DNA from: Chitinophaga sp. Cy-1792 | Lineage (GTDB): Bacteria > Bacteroidota > Bacteroidia > Chitinophagales > Chitinophagaceae | Direction: 5' to 3' | NCBI RefSeq assembly: GCF_011752935.1 | Contig: NZ_VWWO01000001.1 | Location: 3,410,001 to 3,474,000 of the forward strand | DNA: 64,000 nt | Part shown: positions 45,626 through 54,247 of the stretch, in pieces | Layout: every line of letters starts with the position of its first letter | Position numbering within the stretch: position 1 is the first letter of the stretch | Translations under genes and position numbers: made by a program | The notes under the pieces: model-generated | The model's database searches: none | The model's input: only the letters and a program-made list of their open reading frames with translations | Told to the model about the DNA's origin: nothing

Positions 45626-46873
45626 TTACAGCAGCATGGAGCTGGCACGTTTGATTCCGGCCACCAGTTTATCAATTTCTTCCCTGGTATTGTAGAAAGA
45701 TAAAGAAGCTCTTACCGTACCTGGGATATTGAATCGGTTCATCAATGGCTCTGTGCAGTGATGACCTGTTCTGACAGCTATACCCTGCTGGTCCAGCAGT
45801 TCACCCATATCAAAGGGGTGAATGTTATGCACGAGGAAGGAAATGGCGCCGCTTCTGTTGGCAGCATCACCGATAAAGCGGATACCGTCTATCTGGCGGA
45901 GCTGGTCCATGGCGTAGGCCATCAGTTCCTCTTCCCATTGCTGGATGGCGGGAATGCCTACCTGCTGCAAATATTCAATTGCTGCGCCCAGTCCGATGAT
46001 ACCGGCAATATTAGGTGTACCGGCTTCAAATTTATGGGGCAACACATTATACGTTGTCTTTTCGAAGGTAACGGTTTTTATCATTTCTCCACCGCCCTGG
46101 TAAGGAGGCAGTTTATCGAGCCATTCTTTGTTGCCATACAGCACACCGGTGCCGGTAGGGCCATAGATTTTATGGCCGGAGAAAACGAGAAAATCCGGTT
46201 GCAGGGCCTGAACGTCAATACTGATGTGCTGAACGGCCTGTGCGGCATCTATCAGAACAGGGATATTGCGTGCATGCGCCAGCGAGATAATATCTTCCAC
46301 CGGGTTTACCGTACCCAGGGTATTGGAGACGTACGTTACGGATACAATTTTAACGGTATCATCGAGCATGGCTTCGAAGGCCTCCATGATCAGTTCGCCC
46401 TTATCGTTGATAGGGATTACCTTGAGGGTGGCTCCGTTGTCTTCACAGGCCATCTGCCATGGAACGATGTTCGAGTGGTGTTCCATTGCGGAGATGATCA
46501 CGGTATCGCCGGGTTTCAGGAAGCGGCGGCTAAAGCCACTTGCTACCAGGTTAATACCGTCGGTAGTACCTTTTGTGAAGATGACCTGGCTGCTGTCTGG
46601 TGCGTTGATATAGGCGGTCACAATATTGCGGGCCTTTTCGAATGCATCGGTAGCTACCTGGCTCAGATGGTGTACGCCGCGGTGCACATTGCTATTATAT
46701 GTTTCGTAGTAATGTTTCTCTGTTTCTATTACCACTGCTGGCTTCTGCGTGGTAGCTCCGTTATCGAAGTATACCAGCGGTTTGCCATGCACCATACGTT
46801 GCAGTATCGGGAAATCTTTCCTGACAGCAGCTAAGTCGAGTGCAGCGGTTTGTGTATTAGCAATATGTTCCAT
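45626..46873 (-). CDS. sufS: Cysteine desulfurase SufS
   Basis: 415-aa group II PLP cysteine desulfurase; it removes sulfur from cysteine for Fe-S cluster assembly. Motifs: VYFDNGATTQKP, NVHRGVHHLS, SAMEHHSNIVPWQ, the PLP lysine in FSGHKIYGPTG, FEAGTPNIAGIIGLGAA, and the active cysteine in VRTGHHCTEPLM. The order and length are standard. It lies 15 bases downstream of sufD and is followed by its partner sufE. Confidence 0.96.
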   Translation of the reverse strand: MEHIANTQTAALDLAAVRKDFPILQRMVHGKPLVYFDNGATTQKPAVVIETEKHYYETYNSNVHRGVHHLSQVATDAFEKARNIVTAYINAPDSSQVIFTKGTTDGINLVASGFSRRFLKPGDTVIISAMEHHSNIVPWQMACEDNGATLKVIPINDKGELIMEAFEAMLDDTVKIVSVTYVSNTLGTVNPVEDIISLAHARNIPVLIDAAQAVQHISIDVQALQPDFLVFSGHKIYGPTGTGVLYGNKEWLDKLPPYQGGGEMIKTVTFEKTTYNVLPHKFEAGTPNIAGIIGLGAAIEYLQQVGIPAIQQWEEELMAYAMDQLRQIDGIRFIGDAANRSGAISFLVHNIHPFDMGELLDQQGIAVRTGHHCTEPLMNRFNIPGTVRASLSFYNTREEIDKLVAGIKRASSMLL

Positions 46874-46888
46874 TGTACGTCGTCGTTG

Positions 46889-48193
46889 TTAAATGTTCAT
46901 AATTGCCTCGATCTGGCCCTGGATATATTCCTGGAGCGCAGGCACAGCAATTTCGTCTGTTACGTCGTGAGAGAAAGCATTCACCAGCAGTGCTTTGGCA
47001 GCATCTTCACCGATACCACGGGCGCGGAGATAGAACATTGCTTCTTCGCTGAACTGGCCGGCGGTAAAGCCGTGTGAGCATTTCACGTCGTCAGCATAGA
47101 TTTCCAGCTGAGGCTGTGAGTTGATGGTTGCTTTGTCGCCCAGTAACAGGTTGTTGTTTTGCTGGAAGGCATTTGTTTTCTGTGCTTCCTGGTGAACATG
47201 GATTCTACCAGTGAATACAGCGTTGGCAGTATCTAACAATACGCCTTTATAGTGTTCGTTACTGTTACAGTGAGGCACCAGATGGTCCATAAAGGTATGG
47301 TTATCGATGTGCTGACTGCCGGTAGCGAGGTACAGACCTTTCAGGTTTGTTTCTGTGTTGCTGCCATTGAGTACTACGCTCAGGTTGTTACGGGTGAACG
47401 GTGTATTAGGCAGGGTAAAGTTGAAGTTGTGGTAACGGCTGTCTTTCTGTTGCTGTGCAGCAGTGGTGTTTACCTGACGGAAATTGTCGGCACCCTGTTG
47501 TACATTATAATGCCAGAGTTCAGCGTTATCTTCCACTACTACTTCCGTTACGCTGTTGGCGAAGGCTACGGCTTCCTGTTTAGGGTGCACGGTGCTTTCG
47601 ATAACGGTAGCTGTTGCGCCTCTGTGCAGGATCCACAGGTGACGTGGCTGTACAAATGCGTGACGGTCGGAAGTATATACGTGTACGAGGTGGATCGGTT
47701 TTTCCAGCGCAACATTCGCCTGCAGTTCGATGTAAAGACCATCGGCAAAGAGGGCGGTGTTGAGGTTGGCCAGGGATTCACCTGCGAGGTGTTTTTGGCT
47801 GTTGAACCATTTAACGAAACCAGGGGTTTCTGCAAAAGCGCTCATAGCGCCGATGCTGATACCTTTACCGGCAGGCAGGCTGGAAAGATCTGCCTGTAAA
47901 TGGCCGTTTACGAGTACTACACGATAGCTGTCCAGTCCTGCAATGGCTGCTTCATCAGCAACAGTGGCAGTAGTGGTGGCTGGTGTACTCAATAATTCAT
48001 ATGGATACTCTTTCAGGAAACGCTGGATATTGGTAAAACGCCATGCTTCCGTTTTCAGGGTTGGGAGACCTGTGGCGGTATAACGTTCCAGCGCTTCGCG
48101 GCGTGTCTCCTGCAGGCTATCCTGCGGGGCCGACAAGGCAGTTACGTCTTCCGTTAAAGCCTGGTAAAAAGGTATCATGATATCGCTTGTCAT
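46889..48193 (-). CDS. sufD: SufD, Fe-S scaffold subunit
   Basis: 434 aa. A beta-helix scaffold protein forming SufBC2D with SufB and SufC. The family C-terminal region is clear: HNHTFMDH-like HIDNHTFMDHLVPHCNSNEHYKGVLLDTANAVFTGRIHV, then AQKTNAFQQNNNLLLGDKATINSQPQLEIYADDVKCSHGFTAGQ, with the conserved CSHG and FYLRARGI. The N-terminus has LPTLKTEAWRFTNIQRFL. A 90-base gap separates it from sufC, larger than elsewhere in the operon and without a recognisable terminator. Confidence 0.94.
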   Translation of the reverse strand: MTSDIMIPFYQALTEDVTALSAPQDSLQETRREALERYTATGLPTLKTEAWRFTNIQRFLKEYPYELLSTPATTTATVADEAAIAGLDSYRVVLVNGHLQADLSSLPAGKGISIGAMSAFAETPGFVKWFNSQKHLAGESLANLNTALFADGLYIELQANVALEKPIHLVHVYTSDRHAFVQPRHLWILHRGATATVIESTVHPKQEAVAFANSVTEVVVEDNAELWHYNVQQGADNFRQVNTTAAQQQKDSRYHNFNFTLPNTPFTRNNLSVVLNGSNTETNLKGLYLATGSQHIDNHTFMDHLVPHCNSNEHYKGVLLDTANAVFTGRIHVHQEAQKTNAFQQNNNLLLGDKATINSQPQLEIYADDVKCSHGFTAGQFSEEAMFYLRARGIGEDAAKALLVNAFSHDVTDEIAVPALQEYIQGQIEAIMNI

Positions 48194-48283
48194 ATTGTTG
48201 CTTGGACTTTTACTATTACGAATTACTTTTTCAGTGGAGACAGGAAAGATGGAATTTCCTGACTGTTGTTCATCCGTAATGGG

Positions 48284-49048
48284 TTATACTGATTCTTTCT
48301 GGTGCTCTGCTTCTTTCAGCCAGTCGTAACCTCTTTCTTCCAGCTCCAGGGCCAGTTCTTTAGTACCGGTTTTGATGATACGGCCATTGTACAGTACGTG
48401 TACGAAGTCAGGTACGATGTACTCGAGCAAACGCTGATAGTGAGTGATAACAACGAAAGATTTTTCGCTATCACGCAGTTTATTTACACCATTGGAAACG
48501 ATACGCAGTGCATCGATATCCAGTCCGGAGTCAGTTTCGTCCAGGATAGCCAGCTGAGGGTCCAGCATAGCCAGTTGGAAAATTTCGTTACGTTTCTTTT
48601 CACCACCGGAGAATCCTTCGTTGAGGGAACGGTTCATCAGGTTGGTGTTAAAATCTACCAGCTGTTGTTTTTCTTTGGTCAGTTTCAGGAATTCCTTTGC
48701 TTCCAAAGGAGGCAGGCCTTTGTAGGTTCTCACCTCATTTACTGCAGTTTTCAGGAAGTTGATGTTGGAAACACCCGGGATTTCAACAGGGTATTGGAAA
48801 GCCAGGAATACACCTTCACGTGCGCGGTCTTCCGGAGATAAATCCAGCAGGTTTTTACCATTGAACCACACTTCACCCTCAGTAACGGTATAGTTATCGC
48901 GGCCAGCCAGTACAGAGGCCAGAGAGCTTTTACCGGAACCGTTGGGACCCATGATAGCGTGCATTTCACCTTTGCCAATTTCCAGGTTGATGCCTTTCAG
49001 TATTTTTTTTCCTTCTACTTCTGCGTGCAGATTTTTAATCGTCAGCAT
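48284..49048 (-). CDS. sufC: SufC, Fe-S assembly ATPase
   Basis: 254-aa ABC-type ATPase that powers the SufBCD scaffold. Walker A is in MGPNGSGKSSLASVLAG, the signature is SGGEKKRNEIFQLAMLDPQLAILDETDSGLD (signature plus Walker B), and the H-loop is VITHYQRLL. The ATG at 49048 (MLTIKNLHAEVEGKKILKGIN) is the standard family start; in-frame codons further upstream are extra. It lies between sufB (74 bases upstream) and sufD. Confidence 0.96.
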   Translation of the reverse strand: MLTIKNLHAEVEGKKILKGINLEIGKGEMHAIMGPNGSGKSSLASVLAGRDNYTVTEGEVWFNGKNLLDLSPEDRAREGVFLAFQYPVEIPGVSNINFLKTAVNEVRTYKGLPPLEAKEFLKLTKEKQQLVDFNTNLMNRSLNEGFSGGEKKRNEIFQLAMLDPQLAILDETDSGLDIDALRIVSNGVNKLRDSEKSFVVITHYQRLLEYIVPDFVHVLYNGRIIKTGTKELALELEERGYDWLKEAEHQKESV

Positions 49049-49122
49049 GATTGTTTTATTTCGTTCTGTATGTTTAAATAATTGGTAGTTATCAGTTACT
49101 GGTTGCAATAACCAACTTCCAA

Positions 49123-50568
49123 CTATCCAACGCTTCCTTCAAGTGTAATAGATAAAAGTTTCTGTGCTTCTACGGCAAATTCCATAGGCAGCTGATTCAG
49201 TACTTCCTTCACGTAACCATTTACGATCAGTGCTACTGCTTTTTCGGTATCGATACCACGTGCATTCAGGTAGAAGATCTGGTCTTCACCGATTTTTGAC
49301 GTTGTAGCTTCGTGCTCGATCATCGCAGATTTGTTTCTGGATTCGATGTACGGGAAGGTGTGGGAACCACACTGGTTACCGATCAGCAGGGAGTCGCACT
49401 GGGTAAAGTTACGGGCGTTCTCTGCGCGTGGACCTACGGAAACGAGGCCACGGTAGCTGTTATCGCCATGTCCGGCAGAAATACCTTTGGAGATGATACG
49501 GCTTTTGGTGCCTTTACCGATGTGGTGGATTTTAGTACCGGTATCCGCGATCTGTTTGTTACGAACCACGGCTACAGAATAGAATTCACCTTCGGAATAA
49601 TCGCCCTGAAGAATAACACTAGGGTATTTCCAGGTGATGGCAGAACCGGTTTCTACCTGAGTCCAGGAGATTTTACTGTTGGCGCCTTTACAGATACCAC
49701 GTTTGGTTACGAAGTTATAGATACCGCCTTTACCATCTTTATCGCCAGGGTACCAGTTCTGAACGGTAGAATATTTCACCTCTGCATTTTCCATTGCTAT
49801 GATTTCCACCACGGCTGCGTGCAGCTGGTTTTCGTCGCGCATAGGAGCTGTACAGCCTTCGAGGTAGCTAACGTAAGAATTGTCGTCGGCAACGATGAGG
49901 GTACGTTCGAACTGACCGGTGTTCTGTGCATTGATACGGAAGTAGGTGCTCAGTTCCATCGGGCAGCGAACGCCTTTAGGAATGTACACGAAAGATCCGT
50001 CGGAGAATACGGCACTGTTCAGTGCAGCAAAGATATTATCGGAGTGAGGTACAACCGTACCCAGGTATTTTTTAACTAAGTCAGGATATTCCTGAACAGC
50101 TTCACCGAAAGAGCAGAAAATCACACCCAGTTCTTTCAGTTTTTCTTTGAAGGTAGTAACAACAGATACACTGTCGAATACAAAGTCAACGGCTACACCG
50201 GTGAGGGCCTTCTGTTCATTGATGGAAATACCCAGTTTGTCGAATGTTGCCAGTAATTCAGGATCTACTTCGTCCAGGCTGTTCAGCTGTTTCTTTTTCT
50301 TTGGAGCAGCATAATAGGAGAGGGACTGTAAATCCAGTTCAGGCATTTCGAAATGCTGCCAGGTAGGGAATTTCAGCTTTTTGAAAGCCTGGAAACCCTT
50401 CAGACGCCATTCGAGCAGCCATTCTGGTTCATTCTTTTTTGCCGAAATAAAACGGATGATATCTTCATTCAGCCCAGGAGGTGCTATATCCATTTCAATA
50501 TCGGTGGTAAAGCCAAACTCATACTCCTTATTGGCTATATCATCTATTATTTCGTTACTATTCATCAT
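49123..50568 (-). CDS. sufB: SufB, Fe-S scaffold subunit
   Basis: 481 aa, the main cluster-building subunit of SufBC2D. Strong motifs: [27 protein letters not shown] at the N-terminus, [47 protein letters not shown]-like [21 protein letters not shown], and [22 protein letters not shown] with its conserved Cys/His partners upstream. An adjacent pair of ATG codons at 50568/50565 starts the protein; the longer in-frame extension to 50619 is unlikely. The A-type carrier gene ends 57 bases upstream. Confidence 0.96.
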   Translation of the reverse strand: MMNSNEIIDDIANKEYEFGFTTDIEMDIAPPGLNEDIIRFISAKKNEPEWLLEWRLKGFQAFKKLKFPTWQHFEMPELDLQSLSYYAAPKKKKQLNSLDEVDPELLATFDKLGISINEQKALTGVAVDFVFDSVSVVTTFKEKLKELGVIFCSFGEAVQEYPDLVKKYLGTVVPHSDNIFAALNSAVFSDGSFVYIPKGVRCPMELSTYFRINAQNTGQFERTLIVADDNSYVSYLEGCTAPMRDENQLHAAVVEIIAMENAEVKYSTVQNWYPGDKDGKGGIYNFVTKRGICKGANSKISWTQVETGSAITWKYPSVILQGDYSEGEFYSVAVVRNKQIADTGTKIHHIGKGTKSRIISKGISAGHGDNSYRGLVSVGPRAENARNFTQCDSLLIGNQCGSHTFPYIESRNKSAMIEHEATTSKIGEDQIFYLNARGIDTEKAVALIVNGYVKEVLNQLPMEFAVEAQKLLSITLEGSVG

Positions 50569-50625
50569 ACAATTTTGTGATTTTGTGTTGTTCGGATGCT
50601 GCTGTTGTATTCCTTTCAAAATAGC

Positions 50626-50952
50626 CTATACAGCAAAGCTCTCGCCGCAGCTGCAGGTTCTCGTAGCATTCGGGTTATTGAAGTACAGCCCTTTTCCATT
50701 CAGACCATCTGAATAGTCCAGCTCAGTACCATATAAGTACAGTAAGCTTTTCATCTGAACTACAACTTTAACACCCTTATCTTCAAATACCTGGTCGCCT
50801 TCTTCTTCTGTTGTTTCGAATTTCAGCACATATTCCAGTCCGGAACATCCGCCACCTTTTACGCCTACACGAACAAAGGTTCCCGGCGCATGATGTTCAC
50901 TTTCCATCAGTGCCTTAATATATACTCCTGCCTTTTCTGAAACGGTTATCAT
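50626..50952 (-). CDS. A-type Fe-S carrier (HesB/IscA/SufA family), first suf gene
   Basis: 108 aa. Carries Fe-S clusters to target proteins. The three family cysteines are present: one in VKGGGCSGLEY and two in TRTCSCGESFAV at the C-terminus. The ATG at 50952 (MITVSEKAGVYIKALM) is the normal family start. It heads the operon, so it is translated first, then sufB, sufC, sufD, sufS, sufE and the DUF59 gene. The 283-base upstream gap is shared with the divergent SufR-like gene. Confidence 0.94.
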   Translation of the reverse strand: MITVSEKAGVYIKALMESEHHAPGTFVRVGVKGGGCSGLEYVLKFETTEEEGDQVFEDKGVKVVVQMKSLLYLYGTELDYSDGLNGKGLYFNNPNATRTCSCGESFAV

Positions 50953-51103
50953 AATCAGAACTGTTTTAAATAACTGAAGCCGGTTGCCCGGCCAAATATT
51001 GTACATTCTCAACCCCGCGCGCTGGAAATTATTTTTATTACGACTGCTGTCTGGTTTCTCTAAGCATCAGCGGCGGTGATTTGGCCTAAATCCGTAAGGT
51101 TCG

Positions 51104-51111
51104 CAAAATTA
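51104..51111 (-). promoter_or_regulatory. Possible -7 element of the suf operon (minus strand)
   Basis: Read on the minus strand this is TAATTTTG, an exact TAnnTTTG match about 150 bases before the first suf start codon. No clear TTTG is found 19-20 bases further upstream, so support is partial. Confidence 0.35.
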
Positions 51112-51183
51112 CAACCTTTCCGGTTAAAGTACTAGTCTTTATGGTGTTTCTGCCCCTTGCAGGCCATTTACTACCAAAAAAGT

Positions 51184-51215
51184 TTTGTTTTACTGATACA
51201 AAAGTAGGACATTTG
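51184..51215 (+). promoter_or_regulatory. Possible promoter of the SufR-like gene
   Basis: TTTG at 51184-51187 and GACATTTG at 51208-51215 (one mismatch to TAnnTTTG) are separated by 20 bases. Transcription would start about 14 bases before the TTG start codon at 51236. Confidence 0.4.
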
Positions 51216-51235
51216 AGAATAAAACAAGCAAAAAC

Positions 51236-51883
51236 TTGGAAAAATATCCAACACGAATCAGCAACGCCGCCGACAGGTTATTGACAATGCTCAAGACCAA
51301 AGGTCCGCAGCCAGCTTCATTGCTGGCGGCTGAGCTGGGTATTACCAATGAAGGAGCCAGGCTCCACCTTGTTAAGCTCCAGGAAGAAGGACTGGTTGCC
51401 TCCGAAAGTATTTCAAAAGGCCCGGGCCGCCCTACCTTAATGTGGAGCCTGACTGCCCTCGGCAATACCCGCTTCCCGGATACACATACCGAACTCTCCC
51501 TCCAGCTCATACAAACCATCAAAACAGTGCTCGGTAAAGAGGCATTGGATAATGTAGTCGCTGCCAGGGAAATCAAACAGAAAGAAAAATATCATACCGC
51601 CCTCGACGGCGTATCAGGCCTCGAAAACCGCCTCGACGCATTTGCCAATATCCGTAGCGGAGAAGGGTACCTTGCTGAATGGAAAAAAGAAGATGGGGTA
51701 TATTATTTCATTGAAAATCACTGTCCTATATGCTGTGCCGCTACTGAGTGCGACAACATCTGTACCTCAGAAATGAATACTTTCGTCAGCATAGTAGGCA
51801 CTGACGTGTCCGTTTCCCGCATGGAACACATCATTAACGGCGCCAGACGCTGCGTATATAAAATTATTCCCGATAACGCCTGA
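51236..51883 (+). CDS. SufR-like Fe-S-sensing transcriptional regulator (HTH plus cysteine cluster)
   Basis: 215 aa. The N-terminal winged helix-turn-helix (about 10-75; GPQPASLLAAELGITNEGARLHLVKLQEEGLV, then GRPTLMWSLT) is of the ArsR/DeoR type used by SufR. The C-terminal part has Cys163, Cys166, Cys167, Cys172 and Cys176 (HCPICCAATECDNIC) and Cys206 (RRCVYKI). In SufR, C-terminal cysteines bind an Fe-S cluster that controls repression of suf genes. The C-x3-C spacing at 172/176 plus the late Cys206 resembles that layout. The gene is divergent from the suf operon, supporting this role. The start is a TTG: no ATG or GTG lies between the upstream stop and the HTH. Confidence 0.82.
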   Translation: MEKYPTRISNAADRLLTMLKTKGPQPASLLAAELGITNEGARLHLVKLQEEGLVASESISKGPGRPTLMWSLTALGNTRFPDTHTELSLQLIQTIKTVLGKEALDNVVAAREIKQKEKYHTALDGVSGLENRLDAFANIRSGEGYLAEWKKEDGVYYFIENHCPICCAATECDNICTSEMNTFVSIVGTDVSVSRMEHIINGARRCVYKIIPDNA

Positions 51884-51911
51884 TCCCGCTTAATCATCTT
51901 ACTATATCATA

Positions 51912-52316
51912 TTACTCCTGCACAGGTGCTTTGTTATCCGAAGACTCCGGCAATGTTATATTCACCGATTTATGGTTGGGGAAATGATCTTTAACGATAA
52001 TCGTTAAGAATGCGATTACGTTAATAGTAGTTGTGCTTATCAGCGTAATTGTGGTAGCATCTGAAATATCAAAGACTAAACCAGTCAATGGAATAATATG
52101 TAACCCTTTAAAAATTAGTATTATCAATATGGCTATTAGCCATATACACACTAAGCGAAATACTCTTTCCCCTAATAATTCCCTATGTTGCAAAAATGAT
52201 TTTTTGATGGCAATATCGAGTTTTTGCATTTCAACAACATAATCGAATGGAGCCTCTGTATTAATGAAAGTTTCATCCACCGTAGCAGACAAATTATCTG
52301 GGTTAACGTTATTCAT
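51912..52316 (-). CDS. Two-helix membrane protein paired with a Panacea protein (candidate toxin)
   Basis: 134 aa. A charged N-terminus (MQKLDIAIKKSFLQHRELLGERVFR, about 30-54) is followed by TM1 at about 55-74 (LVCIWLIAILIILIFKGLHI) and TM2 at about 87-108 (ATTITLISTTTINVIAFLTIIV), then a polar tail. No known family was recognised. It begins 15 bases after the Panacea (DUF4065) gene, on the same strand and in antitoxin-first order. Both genes are clearly more AT-rich than their neighbours. Small membrane proteins next to Panacea-domain antitoxins include experimentally toxic partners in described PanAT systems, so it is a candidate toxin; that is inference. Confidence 0.65.
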   Translation of the reverse strand: MNNVNPDNLSATVDETFINTEAPFDYVVEMQKLDIAIKKSFLQHRELLGERVFRLVCIWLIAILIILIFKGLHIIPLTGLVFDISDATTITLISTTTINVIAFLTIIVKDHFPNHKSVNITLPESSDNKAPVQE

Positions 52317-52331
52317 GGCTGCGTATTTTTA

Positions 52332-52862
52332 TTACTGTTGATGTTGCTGCTTTTCTTTTAATGGGAGAAAATAGTCTATTAGCATCTGATCATCGATGAG
52401 CGTCCCATTAGGCACCCGGCCATATTTTTTTCGTAGTTTATCCCAGGGAGTGCCTTTGTCAACCAGGGTTTTAGCCAGCTTACTGGGCTCCATTCCTGAA
52501 TACGCCTGCCAAATAGAGTCTAAAAATCCCATGATGCGCTTGTCGCGTTCTTTTCTGGGATTTAATCGTCGAGGCGTAAAATTAATTAACAGCCAGTTGA
52601 AAGAAGAATTTTCGAACCTGTAAATAGGCTCATCCAGTTCAGCCATTCCATATCGTTTTAGCATATGGAATAACTTAAAAATAATCGGGCCACATTGCCA
52701 GGTTTGAATTGGGGCATCAAACAATTTCTCTCTGTCTGACATTACAAGTCCCCAGCCATAGGCATAATAGAGAAGTTTCTGTAACCTGAGCTGGTCCAGT
52801 GGATCTTCTACTGCGATCCCCTTCTCAATAAAATAATTGGCGATGGTTTCTACCTTGTACAT
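52332..52862 (-). CDS. Panacea-domain protein (DUF4065/SocA-like, candidate antitoxin)
   Basis: 176 aa. The N-terminal region VETIANYFIEKGIAVEDPLDQLRLQKLLYYAYGWGLV, then PIQTWQCGPIIFKLFHMLKRYG, is the Panacea fold (DUF4065), seen in SocA/GepA and in the PanA class of antitoxins that neutralise many unrelated toxins. The domain fills most of the protein; a helical tail follows (GMEPSKLAKTLVDKGTPWDKLRKKYG). It leads a two-gene unit with the membrane protein. The 439 bases upstream hold only a decayed gene fragment and a terminator. Codon use is AT-rich relative to the flanking operons, suggesting gain by transfer. Confidence 0.85.
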   Translation of the reverse strand: MYKVETIANYFIEKGIAVEDPLDQLRLQKLLYYAYGWGLVMSDREKLFDAPIQTWQCGPIIFKLFHMLKRYGMAELDEPIYRFENSSFNWLLINFTPRRLNPRKERDKRIMGFLDSIWQAYSGMEPSKLAKTLVDKGTPWDKLRKKYGRVPNGTLIDDQMLIDYFLPLKEKQQHQQ

Positions 52863-53100
52863 GATATGGTTGGTTTGCTATATTTCTTAGCAAAATACTA
52901 AAGAACCCTTATCAGACCAAAATCCTTTCTGTTCATTTTGTACCAGGTGATAGTAATATTCTATTAGTGATACGGTGAGTATCTTTCCTCGGGTCTGACG
53001 CGGCAACAAAAGTTACGCCCATATTGGGTTCCCTTGTAGAGCATAACAGCCATCTGCTTTTTTAAAATTATTTTTCTCCCGATCAGATCATCTGTCTTGA

Positions 53101-53247
53101 AAAGATTCGTATAAAATATTATTGATATGTTTTCCCGCAGCATATCCGCTGGCACCGGCTAAACGCGTACTGGTAGAAGCTGAATTTTATAACAGCGGCA
53201 AAAAGGTAATGGAGTTTGAGGTCGGTAAACTCGACTGGAATCACTAA
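53101..53247 (+). pseudogene. 3' remnant of a lost gene
   Basis: The frame from 53101 is open to a TAA at 53245 but has no start codon. Its last 34 codons read like the end of a real protein: PLAPAKRVLVEAEFYNSGKK and then VMEFEVGKLDWNH. The G+C is higher here than in the AT-rich sequence just upstream. A perfect terminator follows 8 bases later, as after a real gene. I read it as the tail of a gene whose front was lost, perhaps when the Panacea pair arrived. The original product is not recognised. Confidence 0.5.
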
Positions 53248-53254
53248 AAATAAC

Positions 53255-53285
53255 AAAAAAGGATGCCAGCCCGGCATCCTTTTTT
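53255..53285. terminator. Bidirectional intrinsic terminator
   Basis: AAAAAAGGATGCC and GGCATCCTTTTTT are exact reverse complements around an AGCCC loop. It can end the old plus-strand fragment gene and also the minus-strand EamA/GNAT operon, whose last stop is 17 bases away. Confidence 0.92.
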
Positions 53286-53301
53286 ATCTCCTGTAAAGCT
53301 G

Positions 53302-53718
53302 TTATTTCAATATCAGTACCAGCGTTCCTGTAATAATCAATCCTGCACCAATAGCGGTTTTCCAGGTAATGCTCTCATGCAGGAACACGGCAGAAAGAAT
53401 TATTGTCAACGCTACACTCAGTTTATCTACCGGGGCTACCTGTGATACCTTTCCGATCTGAATAGCCCGGAAATAAAAGATCCAGGATAAACCGGTAGCT
53501 ACCCCGGATAATAACAGAAAAATCAGGCTATGCCTGGATATACTCCCCGTTCCCTTATACTCTCCCCGCGCCAGTACAATCCCCCAGGCTACCACCAGTA
53601 TAACAATAGTACGTATGGCCGTAGCCAGATTGGATGAGATGTCGGCCACGCCGATTTTGGCAAAAATGGCCGTCAGCGCCGCAAAGAAAGCTGATAACAG
53701 TGCATATATCCACCACAT
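53302..53718 (-). CDS. EamA/DMT-family small membrane transporter
   Basis: 138 aa with about five hydrophobic helices forming a single EamA domain: MWWIYALLSAFFAALTAIFAKIGVADI at the N-terminus, then LIFLLLSGVATGLSWIFYFRAIQIGKVSQVAPVDKLSVALTIILSAVFLHESI. Most drug/metabolite transporters have two such domains (about 300 aa), so this is the half-size form that must dimerise. The substrate is unknown. It is the last gene of a three-gene operon, 12 bases after the GNAT gene. Confidence 0.87.
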   Translation of the reverse strand: MWWIYALLSAFFAALTAIFAKIGVADISSNLATAIRTIVILVVAWGIVLARGEYKGTGSISRHSLIFLLLSGVATGLSWIFYFRAIQIGKVSQVAPVDKLSVALTIILSAVFLHESITWKTAIGAGLIITGTLVLILK

Positions 53719-53730
53719 AACAACAGATTT

Positions 53731-54228
53731 TTAGATCTTATAACCAAGAATTTTAAGACTCCGGCGCTCTCCATCCAGCACGGCAATGTCTGGCAGGTGC
53801 GCCCATTCCTTAAAGCCGATGTTTTCAAATAACTTCAGACTTGGAACGTTATGCGCAAAGATAAACCCCAATAATGTATCAACCTGGTAGTCCGGACTAA
53901 CGGCAATGGCATAACGTAATATTTCCTTACCATAACCTTTGCCACGCGCGGATTCATCCAGGTAAATACTTAACTCAACAGTGCCGTTATAGGCCGGGCG
54001 GCCATAGAATGACTGAAAACTCATCCAGCCGATATTGTTTCCTTCCGCATCATCGATCATCCATAACGGACGGCGATGGTCGTCATGTGCATAGTACCAG
54101 GCATGCCTGCTCTCTACTGTTACAGGATCTGTATCTGCGGTTACCATTCTGCCGGGAATAACAGTGTTGTAAATCTCCACAATTCTGTGCAGGTCGTCGA
54201 TCTTTGCGTGTCTGTAAGTTAATCTCAT
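53731..54228 (-). CDS. GNAT N-acetyltransferase (phosphinothricin-acetyltransferase-like)
   Basis: 165 aa. The acetyl-CoA-binding motif A is ELSIYLDESARGKGYGKEILRYAI (RGKGYG loop), followed by HNVPSLKLFENIGFKEWAHLPDIAVLDG, the usual GNAT C-terminal part. The N-terminus (YRHAKIDDLHRIVEIYNTVIPGRMVTADTDPVTVESRHAWY) resembles the phosphinothricin/methionine-sulfoximine acetyltransferase subgroup. The natural acceptor is unknown. It is between another GNAT gene (19 bases upstream) and the EamA transporter. Confidence 0.85.
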   Translation of the reverse strand: MRLTYRHAKIDDLHRIVEIYNTVIPGRMVTADTDPVTVESRHAWYYAHDDHRRPLWMIDDAEGNNIGWMSFQSFYGRPAYNGTVELSIYLDESARGKGYGKEILRYAIAVSPDYQVDTLLGFIFAHNVPSLKLFENIGFKEWAHLPDIAVLDGERRSLKILGYKI

Positions 54229-54247
54229 AAACTGTATAAGTAATTAA

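Noticed and set aside
45758..46834. Long open frame on the plus strand (358 codons) opposite sufS
   Set aside because: It is antisense to a perfectly conserved sufS; its translation has no known motif and arises from codon bias of the real gene.
49312..50079. Long plus-strand open frame opposite sufB
   Set aside because: Shadow of sufB; low-complexity translation rich in V, G, T and F without domain features.
52964..53155. Minus-strand 63-codon frame in the Panacea upstream region
   Set aside because: It needs a GTG start, has no recognisable features, and lies in AT-rich decayed sequence.
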